DNA from: Gadus chalcogrammus
Taxonomy: Eukaryota > Chordata > Actinopteri > Gadiformes > Gadidae
Length of the DNA: 64,000 bases
NCBI RefSeq assembly: GCF_026213295.1
Contig: NC_079412.1
Location: forward strand, 12,800,408 to 12,864,407
Direction of reading: 5' to 3'
The notes under the pieces are model-generated. The model was not told the origin of the DNA. It was given only the letters and a program-made list of their open reading frames with translations, and did not search any database. Positions 13,055 through 22,758 of the stretch are shown piece after piece; positions within the stretch are counted from its first letter, which is position 1, and each line of letters opens with the position of its first letter. Made by a program: the position numbers and the translations under genes.

Positions 13055-13180
13055 ATATTTTTTCTTGTTATATTGAGATCTTTTCGCATTTTTTGAGATA
13101 TTGAGATATTCTTCTGAAAAATGTACATATTTTCTCCTTATATTGATATATTTTACTGTTATATCTACATATTTTCTCCA
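13055..13180 (+). repeat. 21-bp AT-rich minisatellite after GPCR copy 3
   Basis: A shorter array of the same TATATTGAGAT-type unit found after copies 1 and 4. It confirms that the duplicated unit included the 3' flank. Confidence 0.8.
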
Positions 13181-13793
13181 TAAAATGACTTGGACATATC
13201 TGTAGTGAATGCTGATCGATAGTGATTTCAATAATGTTATCAATAAAATTCCTTCCTGTAATTGATGAAATCTATTACAAAAAATGCTGATCAGCCCATA
13301 CGTCTCTTTGTTTACAATAGTTTTAGAATAGACACTACAAAAACGCTCCAACTCACACTACACAACGAGCCGAGCTACGCTAGTTCAACCCGGTATCACA
13401 CATTTCGTGCACATGCTTCCGAAAATGAATCTATTGAAATCATCCAAGAGCACGATTGTCCGACTTTTTGCGTGCTACACAGAAAGGAACAACTTTTGAA
13501 CCAATACATTTCAATTGGGAGATTTTCTTCGACTTCATGAGGAGTGTGCGCAGATAGTACAGTGCACCCCTGAGTATATGTGAAAACCACAAATGCAACA
13601 AAGGGTTAATGCCATATCACGGATACTCCGATTTATTGCAGCAGACCTACTCAAAAACTGAAACTAACCCCGTCCTTTACCACGAAATATCGTGCAACAA
13701 GGAAACGAAATGTGGACCAAGGCATTTTGAATGGGAGCGTATCTCAGAATATATATATGTATACATTTAAATATATATTCATCGTGATATATA

Positions 13794-14212
13794 CTGTAGC
13801 GGGCCAGTTGGTGTGCGGTTTCCACGCCACCAAGCTGAACAAAAAACCACACAATACACACAGCAGTACAAAGTCAGGGTGGTTTATTTACCAGGTAAAT
13901 AACAATCACCCGGGTGGTAAAGGAGTCAACGACCTCCTTTAGGATACCCTCCGTAATCCTTAATCAGTCCAACACTTTACACCTGTCTCTCATTGGCCGT
14001 ACAGCGTTTCCAAGAGCTCACACAGATCCTGTCTGTACTTCCCTAGCCCTCCTGGATTACACAGCCCCGCTCTGAAGTTTGCTAGCCCTTTTAAGCCCAA
14101 GCACTCCTGCTTGATGATTCCCAGGCTTGCGTCGTTAAAGAGAGGAAGTCCATGTAAGGCTTTGGGGTGGAGCGAGCAGCACTCCCCTCACTCCTCCCTG
14201 CCATCTGCCACA
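13794..14212 (-). mobile_element. Probable solo LTR
   Basis: Read on the minus strand, a 419-bp block starts TGTGGCAG and ends CCCGCTACAG. It is flanked on both sides by ATATA (13789-13793 and 14213-14217), a 5-bp target duplication, though in AT-rich sequence. Inside, in the right order for an LTR, are a TATA-like CTTAAAAG at about 14089-14096 and an AATAAA poly(A) signal at 13883-13888. It is much GC-richer than the flanks. No internal retrovirus-like or Gypsy coding region is present, so it would be a solo LTR. It splits the 3' flank of the third GPCR unit. Confidence 0.6.
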
Positions 14213-14309
14213 ATATAGATTCATTTTCTTTCGTTGCTTTGAGAAGGTCTGGTGGAAAAATATTAAACCCTGCCCTTGCGACATGCCTAATAAATATATA
14301 TATATATAA

Positions 14310-15500
14310 TATATTAGGAATGTCGCGATACCACTTTTTCACATCCAATCATGTAAAAAGATTTGATCTGAGTTCAAAGCCTAAATGGAGCAAACAGAAA
14401 CAGAAACAAAAATGTAAAATGGTTGGAAACATATAAAGGGAAAAATGTAACAAATAACTAAAGTGATAAAGTTCATTTGAGATGAAATATAGAATAGCTG
14501 AGCTATTAAAAATTATAGTTTGAAATCGTTGAATCAAGTGTGTGTGTTTCTTTGTGTCTCATCACTTGTAGCAACCAGGAAAAGTGTAATTTATGTTATT
14601 CTTTCAAATATATTTTACAGTTTACTACTTCTGGCCGAGTTTGTGTCCACTGTTAATAGCCAATTACACACTTACAGAACCCCGCCTCCAGTAACATGAT
14701 TGGTCGAAGCTAATATGAAGTGCAAAACACTGAAATGCTTTGTTCATTTGAGCTAATCAGACTTTAGATGTCACTTTGAAGTCTGATTGGTGAGACTAAT
14801 ATATTGCTAAGTATGCCCAGAGATAAGTTTGTTTCCTGAGCTCTCTACAAACTTTTGGACCGATCTCCTCCCACAAATTCTCACCTAGAGAGTCCATCCC
14901 AATTTTAAAATGTTGGAATCACTTGCTTCCTTTCAGATTTCTAAAATATATTAAACTTTTTAAGATATTCTAATTTGAAAATATTTTTTTTAAATGTTTG
15001 TCAATGACAGATTTTATTTTTTCATCATTTAGACTTTTTTCAAAATCCCAGTTTTACTTTAATTTCATACCCACTTTGTATATTTCCAGTTGGTCTTATT
15101 GAAGTTGAGGCTAGAGCGTGAGGACTTTCTAGATGGCACTCTGGCCCAAGGTGGCTATGAAAGCTTACCATTGCGGACGTCAAGGAGCCTCAACAAAGTC
15201 AATATTTAACCTCGAAACACCAAGTGAAGATGTTTAACTCTTCACTTTATTTGTTTCACACCATTTACAATGCAATGGTGTGCATGTTTACATTGTTTAC
15301 TCCATTTAGAATCTGTTCAAATCCCTTGATTTGATTTAAGCCATTTAACATTTCTTTACTTCTTACACTATGTGGCTTTACTAAAACATACTTTCAACCT
15401 CACATTGCCCTACAGCACTCAACGCATTTTCTGCAGGAACAGCATTTTCTATTTTTCATGAAGAATTGTTGTTTCATAAATCAGATACAAATGAAAATAA
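14310..15500 (+). repeat. 3' flank of GPCR unit (second long copy)
   Basis: Matches 8690-9900 over most of its length, including GTGTGTG...CATCACTTGTAG near 14540, CAGACTTTAGATGTCA near 14758 and AACACCAAGTGAAGATGTTT near 15216. It carries an extra segment around 14660-14760 that copy 1 lacks and the copy near 21610-21720 also has. No gene. Confidence 0.78.
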
Positions 15501-15809
15501 TCAGGACAAAGAACAGTATTTTTTGAGCTGTACCTGCATTTCATTTGTTTTATTTATCACAAAACAATTGGTCATGTGTGACAGATGAATATAGATTGTT
15601 GAAAGCTGTTTTCTATTAGACAGATGACGAGGTGAGCTGAACCAGAAGGCTGCCTTAGAAACATACGACTGACAAATTGTAACACCAATTAAGACAACTT
15701 TTTACCCCCAAATTAAACAAATTGCCCTGATTTTCCATAGCAGTCAATAACTAAATAAAACCAATGTGCATTAGGCCTGCTCACCCTATGCATTGTTTAC
15801 AACAACTTG

Positions 15810-17145
15810 CAGAAGAAATTCTTCATTATGTTAGTGATGAACACTGAAAATACAATGAATTCCATCTCTAGTGCCTTGCTACTACCTTCCTCACTTACAG
15901 CCTCTTCTGCCAGGAGGATGGGTTCTGAGACCCCCTGGTATCTCCTTCTCAGCCTCATGAGGCTGATTCACTCCATTACATTATTTTTCCACTGTATGCC
16001 TGCATACCTGTAGCCAGTTATGAGGTCACCAAGGTCAGGACCTCAGTAATTAGTTTTCATCTATTTTTTTTAATTTAAACTAAAAACATTTTGTAAATTA
16101 TCTGCTGTTGAGAACTTGTCTGTGTTGAGTGCATGGTTATTGTATTTTAGACCGCCTACTTTGTGTCCGCCGTGTGTGACATCTGGTTGTGTGTGCAGGA
16201 GCAAAGTAAACTATTTTTCAAACCGTGACTAGGGCCCTTTCTGTGAGAACCACATTTATTCAAATATTTCTTACAGATTGACATGTACTGCAGACTATCC
16301 CAACAAAGGCCTTTGCACACGATCTGCATGATTCAGTGCAGACACAATCATTGCCTGAAGTGGATTTTATTTGTTTATTTAAATATAAATCAACGGTAGC
16401 ATTTGCATTTGATTTTTTTAGTTATCCAAACACAATTGTTCATGTTTGACAGATGAATATAAACCCTGAACAATTAGAAATGCATTGTTCACAACAACTT
16501 TCAGGTGACATTCTTCATTATGTTACTGATGAACACTGAAAATACATTCAGTCCATCCCCAGTGCCTTGCTACTACCTTCCTCACTTACAGCCTCTTCTG
16601 CCAGGAGGATGGGTTCTGAGACCCCCTGGTACCTCCTTCTCAGCCACATGAGGCTGATTCACCCCATTACATTATTTCCCATCTGTATTTCCACCTTATT
16701 CCTTTCATCATGCATTTCCTTAACTAAATGTCTGTGATTATACATGAGTGAAATCTGTGAGCCTACGTATGAGGTCACCAAGGTCAGGACCTCAATAGTT
16801 CGTCTTGAGGGAAAATAAAAAAAATGTAACTAAAAAAACTTTTGTAAATTATTTGCTGTTGAGAACTTTTCTGAGATAAGCGCATGGCTATTTTATTTTA
16901 GACCTCCTACTTTGTGTCCGCCATGTGTGACATCTGGTTGTGTGTGCAGGAGCCAAGTACACAATTTTTCAAACCGTGGCTAGGGCCTTTTCTGAGAGAA
17001 CCACATTTATTAAAATAATTCTTACATATCTACATGTACTGCAGACTATCCCAACAAAGGATTTTGCACACGATCTGCATGATTCAGTGCAGACACATTT
17101 ATTGACTGAAATTCTTTCTTTATTTAAACTACTACTATACTTTTA
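15810..17145 (+). repeat. Nested ~690-bp tandem duplication
   Basis: The segment from about 15830 to 16420 is repeated at about 16515-17140. Shared blocks are CTTACAGCCTCTTCTGCCAG, GAGGTCACCAAGGTCAGGAC, TTTGTGTCCGCC followed by TGTGTGACATCTGGTTGTGT, and GACATGTACTGCAGACTATCC-like sequence. It lies between the third unit and GPCR copy 4. No gene is seen in either copy. Confidence 0.85.
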
Positions 17146-17238
17146 AGACAACATTTTTGCTGAGCCTTTTAATGCTGGAAGATCAGCCAAGTCAGACGTG
17201 AAACTTTTTTCAGGAGCCAAACGGGAGCATTTCGGGCG

Positions 17239-18213
17239 ATGACAATGGTTCCAGAACTTAACAATTCTTTCTCTGACAACTCAACGACAAATTTAAACTA
17301 TGAAGCGTGTGGAATTCCACTCTCATTACCAGGGGTCATTATACAGTATACAGACAAGGAATGACTGTCACCATTCAGATTCCTTACATGGTTGTTTGCC
17401 TCCCAGCCAACCTTTGGGTGATGTGGCTTATAACTCACGGAACAAAGGATTCATTGGCAGCTGAGCTTTTCCATCTAAATTTGGCAATATGCGAGACCCT
17501 TTTCCTGTTGGGGCTTCCTTTACTATTCTACTGCTTGTTTGACCCTGCTGGTAGTGACCCAGTTGCTAAATACCTGCTTTTGGAATTTTTCAACGTTAAC
17601 ATGGTTCGGCCGACCCCTGTTCCAGTGTTGCATCTGTGTGGAGCGCTACCTGGCTGTCATTCACCCTTTGACCTTCATCAGGTAACCAAAAGCATTGTTC
17701 TGGTTCCAGTGAAATTAGCCTTAACTGCTGAGGTTGTGTTTGATTCGATACAAACCACATACTCTGTTGTATCATGTGATTTTTTTTACAGGTTCAAGCC
17801 CTTGAGATTCAGAGTAGTCTGCAGTGGACTGATGTGGGTCGCCGTAACAGTCATCTCGTTGAGCATTGGGAAAGTTGATGAACCATCAGGCATTATTACA
17901 ATCAGCTTTTTCATGACACTGTCTGTAATTGTGTTCCGTTTGTCAGTTCTTTGGTCCTTGAAGCAGCCAGGGCCAGTAGAGACAGAGAGGACAGCGGGTA
18001 ACAATATTAAGAGAAGAGCCTTCAACATAATTTCATTGAATCTGGGAAATCTTTTGGTTACTTATTTGCCCACCATGGTGATCTCATTTTTGAAAACTAT
18101 TTAGTCTCTGAATATCTTTTTTTATCTGTTTATTTCTGCTATGTGTCAGACAGTTTTGGGTGGGATTGCCCAACCTTTACTTCATCTGCAAAAGGCTGGG
18201 AAACTGCCTAGGG
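17239..18213 (+). pseudogene. GPCR copy 4, frameshifted pseudogene
   Basis: Retains both exons and the intron position, with exon 2 starting at about 17792, but carries several lesions. The reading frame from ATG 17239 is lost near 17330. Inserted bases around 17583-17590 after YLLLE shift the frame before the ERY motif, and a TAG near 18102 ends the TM6 region early. The part from about 17360 to 17580 is still readable (LPANLWVMWLITHGTK). A long 265-codon frame across it reads through the intron and is not a gene. The hAT insertion directly follows its tail. Confidence 0.88.
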
Positions 18214-18719
18214 CAGGGGTGCCCAACCAGTCGATCGCGGTCTACCAGTAGATCGCCGACAGATCCCAAGTCGATCGCAAGGGGTGAAGAAAAAAAAAAA
18301 AAAAAAATGTTTTTTTTTTTTTTTTTTTTTAATGAAATTAAATTTGCGCGGGACATATACGCGCGGTAGCGCATGTGCTGTTAACAGCAGTTGAAAGCCG
18401 TCAACAGTAGTTACACACTCCTATACGTTGGTATGGCTGAGGGGAAACAAGCTAAGACCTACCATTTTCACCCTGAGTGGGAGGAAGATTATTGATTATC
18501 GTTGAGAAGGTTCCGTGCGCAGACGGAATGAAACCCCCACTGAAGTCCGTTGGTTCACGATACAATCCCCCACCCCCCCCCCCCCCCCCCCCGTCAACAA
18601 TTGTTCTCTACCCCCCCCCCCCCCCCCCCCCCCCGCTTGAAGGTAGGTTTGCTGGTAGATCTCGGGAGGTTGGCTACTTGAAAAGTAGATCTTGGGTCAA
18701 AAAAGGTTGGGCACCCCTG
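18214..18719 (+). mobile_element. hAT-type non-autonomous element
   Basis: Begins CAGGGGTGCCCAACC and ends with its inverse, GGTTGGGCACCCCTG, giving near-perfect terminal inverted repeats. It is flanked by a perfect 8-bp target duplication GCCTAGGG (18206-18213 and 18720-18727), diagnostic of hAT. The empty site is visible in the sister copies as CTGCCTAGGAC. Inside is a short remnant reading MAEGKQAKTYHFHPEW at about 18433, like the start of a hAT/ZBED-type transposase, then long C tracts (18568-18592 and about 18611-18634) and an A/T tract. It is about 506 bp, so most of the transposase is deleted. Confidence 0.88.
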
Positions 18720-18794
18720 GCCTAGGGCATGTGTTTTTACGGCAGTAAAACCATAGTGGAAAAATAAAAATAGATACAGGAACTCGTTATAACA

Positions 18795-19040
18795 AGATGT
18801 TTTCTCATCATGAGATCATTTTCTGGGTATATTGAGATATTTTCTCGTTAAATTGAGATATTTTCCTCTTAGATTGAAATGTTTCCCCGTTATATTGAGA
18901 TCTTTTCTCGTTATATTGAGAACTTTTTCTGTAAAATGTACATATTTTCTCCATATATTGACATATTTTACTGTTATAATTACATATTTTCTCGTAATAT
19001 TTACATATTTTCTCGTTATATTGTGATAATTTCCTGTTTT
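18795..19040 (+). repeat. 21-bp AT-rich minisatellite after GPCR copy 4
   Basis: About 11 degenerate units with the TTATATTGAGATATTTTCTCG core. This is the third occurrence of the minisatellite that follows GPCR copies, displaced from the coding remnant only by the hAT insertion. Confidence 0.88.
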
Positions 19041-19549
19041 ATTTTGTTGTTTTTTGTGTATTATTTGCTTGTCAAACATATAAGTTAACAAAAACATAAA
19101 TAAGATTTTATCAGCTTAAAATGACTTGGACATATCCGTAGTGAATGCTGATCGATAGTGACTTCAATAATGTTATCAATAAAATCACTTCCTGCAACTG
19201 ATGAAATCTATTAATAAAAATGCCGACCGGCCCTTACATCTCTTTGTTTACAATAGACACTACAAAAACCGCTCCAACTCACACTACGAGCCGAGCTACA
19301 TTAGTTCAACCCGGTATCGAGCGATTTCGTGCTCATGCTCACGTAAATTAATCTATTGAAATCATCCCAGAGCACGATTGTCAGACTTTTTGCGTTCTAC
19401 ACAGAAAGGAAAGTAAACCCATATATTTTGAATGGGAGTGTTTCTGAAACCTTTTTCTGCTACACAGAACTACTTTTGAACCAATCAATTTCAATCGGGA
19501 GAACAATTAATGGGACAAAGAACTTAAGGGATATTTAGCATAGAAAAAA

Positions 19550-19660
19550 CATTTGTGATTAATCGCGATTGCTCGCGATTAATCGTGAGTTAACTATGAC
19601 ATTAATTATTTAATAAATTAATTATTTTAATCGCTTGACAGCACTAATTTAAATATTTAA
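19550..19660. repeat. ATTAATCGCGATTAAT-type interspersed repeat
   Basis: AATCGCGAT units (19560-19590) followed by an AT-rich stretch and CGCTTGACAGCACTAATTT. This is a pattern I recognise as a common vertebrate MITE-like terminal repeat, here a fragment. No coding. Confidence 0.55.
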
Positions 19661-19674
19661 ATATATATATATAT

Positions 19675-20945
19675 TAGCACAAAAAGTAAGGAAATTTGTG
19701 TTTGGTTGATTATTTCTCTGTGGTAACACTGCTTTTTGGCAATAAATCTTATACCGTTAGAAAGCCTGTTTAGTTCCCTTTCAAATGGTGCCCCATTTGT
19801 AAGGAACATGCATTTGTGGGATGAGCAGCAGCGCTGAGTATGTGGGTTGCGCCCATGAAAAATTTGCCAAATCTTTTCTGCCATTGCCAAACAGGTCATT
19901 CTGCCATTGACTCGTTTGGTTTGGTGGATTGGATGATTGAAGTTTGAGGAAACAAGACATATTGCCAATTTAACAATTTATTCATTTCACAAACAGGAGC
20001 CTCAGTAGTGTGTGGAAGAACCATACACAGCCACAACAGCCTGGCACCTCCTCCTCATGTTGGTCACCAGCCTGGTCATACACTGCTGTGAGATGGCATC
20101 CCATTCTTCAACCAGTATTTGGTCATACACTGCTGTGAGATGACATCCCATTCTTCAACCAGTATTTGTCACAAGTCAGCCAACGTGGTTGTGTTGGTCA
20201 CTCTGGCACGAACAGCACGCCTAAGCTGATCCCACAAGTTTTCAATGTGGTTGAGTTCAGGACTGCTAGCAGGCCATTCCATCCTCTCCACTCCCACATT
20301 CTGGAGGTAGTCTCTGATAAACCCCGCCCTGTGTGGGCGAGTGTTGTCATCTTAGAAGATAGAGTTCGGTCCCAGACTGTGGAGATATGGGATTGCCACT
20401 GGTTGCAGAATCTCATCTCTATATCTCTCTGCATTGAGATTGCCTCCAATCTCAATGCAGAGATTTTCCAGTGAGGGAGATGCCGCCCCACACCATCACA
20501 CTGCCTCCACCAAAATATGTTATTCTATCGGTGCAGCCATCAGCATAGCGTTTTCCACGTCTTCTCCACACTTTGCCCTACGATCCAACTGCCGTAGGCA
20601 GAATCTAGACTCATCACTGAACATAACGTTCCTCCACATGTTCAGGTTCCAGTGCACGTGGTGCAGACACCAGCGCAAACGGGCCTGACGGGGAAGGGCA
20701 GTCATGGCAGGACTTCCTAAAGCCCTATGAGACCGGGTATTGGCTGTGTGTAGTGTATTCCGGATTGTCTGGGCAGACAGCCGTCGGCCATATCGTCCTG
20801 CAAACCTTGACTGCAAATCTGTAGAAGACAGCCTACGGCACCTAAGTGCTGACAGGGTGATGAAATAGTCGTCTTCTTGGGACGCCAACTTCGCGGCCTG
20901 TTTCTGATATCCCCCATTATATGGAACTTGGCCTTCAGTTTGGAG
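19675..20945 (-). mobile_element. Degenerate Tc1-like transposon
   Basis: A Tc1/mariner transposase relic on the minus strand. Reading leftwards from about 20930 there is a paired/HTH-type region (QSRFAGRYGRRLSAQTIRNT), then the first catalytic Asp in MFSDESRFCL near 20620. A second-Asp region DDNTRPHRAGF follows near 20340 and the final acidic motif WPASSPELNHIENLWDQL near 20230. At least one in-frame stop (just before DDNTRPH) and frameshifts make it dead. A 50-bp tandem duplication lies at about 20075-20170. The left end, AGCACAAAAAGTAAGGAAAT at about 19676, looks like a terminal repeat next to TA. The right end is lost against a retroposon tail near 20945. Confidence 0.87.
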
Positions 20946-21053
20946 AGAGAATTATTATTATTATTCATGTTTTTACATAGTTTTGAATGATGACTATATG
21001 CTCTGTAAGGTGACCTTGGGTGTCTTGAAAGGCGCCTCTAAATTAAATGTATT

Positions 21054-21100
<47 letters not shown>
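20946..21100 (+). mobile_element. Retroposon 3' tail with (ATT)n and (AT)n
   Basis: Between two ATT arrays (20951-20966 and 21049-21070) lies GTAAGGTGACCTTGGGTGTC then TTGAAAGGCGCCTCTAAATT. This is the typical 3' tail of fish LINE/SINE retroposons ending in ATT repeats. It continues into an (AT)n tract to about 21100. Only the tail is present. Confidence 0.65.
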
Positions 21101-21103
<3 letters not shown>

Positions 21104-21790
21104 GCAATACCTCTTTTTCACTTCCGATACCGATACCAAAGCTTTGGCTATATGCCGATACCGATATCAGTCCGATACTTTGTTTGACTCTTGAACAAAT
21201 AATAATAATAACACAGTATATGGAAGCACTTTGCTCATGATTGCCAATAAGCCACCCAAGAACATCTCACTTAATAAAAGTTTAATGCCTTTAATTAAGT
21301 AAAAAGAGTTCAAATCCCAAATGGAGTAAACAAGGTAAACATTCACAATATTAAAAAAATGTCATATGGTTGGAAACATATAAAGGGAAGAATTAATCAA
21401 ATAACTAAAGTGATAAAGTTTGAATTCATTTGAGATGAAATATAGAATAGCTGAGCTGTTAAAAATGATAGTTTGAAATGGTTTAATCAAGTCATTTGCG
21501 TGTGAGTGTCTTTGTGTCTCATCAAATGTAGTAACCAGGAAAAGTGTTATTAATGTTATTCTTTCACGTAGTTTACAGTTTACTACTGCTGTCCGAGTTT
21601 GTGTTCCCTTCTAAAGCCAATTACACACTTACAGATCCCTGCCTCCATTAAAAGGATTGGTCAAAACAAATGTAAAGCGCAAAATACTGAAATGCCCTGT
21701 TAACCCAGATTTGAGCTAATCAGACTTTAGATGTCTATATAAAGTCAGATTGGTGAGACTAATGCATTGCTAAATGTGTCCACAGATAAG
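21100..21790 (+). repeat. 3' flank of GPCR unit (third copy)
   Basis: Matches 8690-9290: CCGATACCGATATCAGTCCG at about 21157, TGTTTGACTCTTGAACAAAT and GGTTGGAAACATATAAAGGG follow in the same order. Homology fades near 21790, which marks the right edge of the whole duplicated region. Confidence 0.78.
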
Positions 21791-21799
21791 TTTGTTTAC

Positions 21800-22680
21800 T
21801 GAGCTCTGTATACCACCATTATGTCTCACACACATCAGGCAGGCTTGATGGGACGCCGAACAGCAACTGTAGTAAAAGTGATTCATGCTTTTCATCAACC
21901 TCCCCGACAGGCTGTGTTTGAGCCCCTGTTCAATGTGCTGTAGCCGTGGTAACGGCAGCAACAGGACCAGGAACATCATCATAACTACTGGGGGAGTGTT
22001 TGGATGCGGGTCTGTGGATTCATCTTACGTTTTGATAGATTGACCCCAGGGTTCTCGATTTGTAAACACTAAAAGAGGCAGGCTCGAATCAGAAAATAAG
22101 TGAGAGCAGACAAGAGGACTTGTTGGAGAAAGCATGATAAATGAGTGACTGAGATGGATAACCGGTGAGTAAAGTATTGAAGAGACCATAATTCTGTGTT
22201 GTTAGCAATTAATTGGCCACCTCCGCTATACTTTCAAATGCACAATAAAATGACAATCATATTAATGATGATAATACATGATTAATGATGTTACAGTACT
22301 ACATATAGGCTATATACAATCTATTTTTGTCTGACATAAATTGTTCCATCACATAAACTACATCTAAGGCATTGTGAGAAAGAACAGGCATACACCCAAG
22401 GTATTTCATCTCTCCTGCCCTGGCCCCCGGTTCAACAGTGGCCCAACCCAGTGACCCATCAGGATAACGCCAACCCTGAGCCTCCTCAGAGTCCTCTGGG
22501 GCCCAGGGGCCACCGAGGGCCAGAGAAGGTGCCGGCTCCCAGAAACAATAGAGGAGACTGTGTCCGGTCGGCCAGCGCCCGGGCTGAGGCAGAAGGCGCC
22601 CCGTAACCATTGTTCTGCCATCCCTCTGACAACCAGTGATTTAGCACCGGGGCTGCCCCGGGAGCGTTAGGGGAGGGACA

Positions 22681-22758
<78 letters not shown>

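Noticed and set aside
17307..18104. Single 265-codon frame over GPCR copy 4
   Set aside because: Comparison with copy 1 shows it starts out of frame, is shifted before the TM3 ERY motif and reads through the intron.
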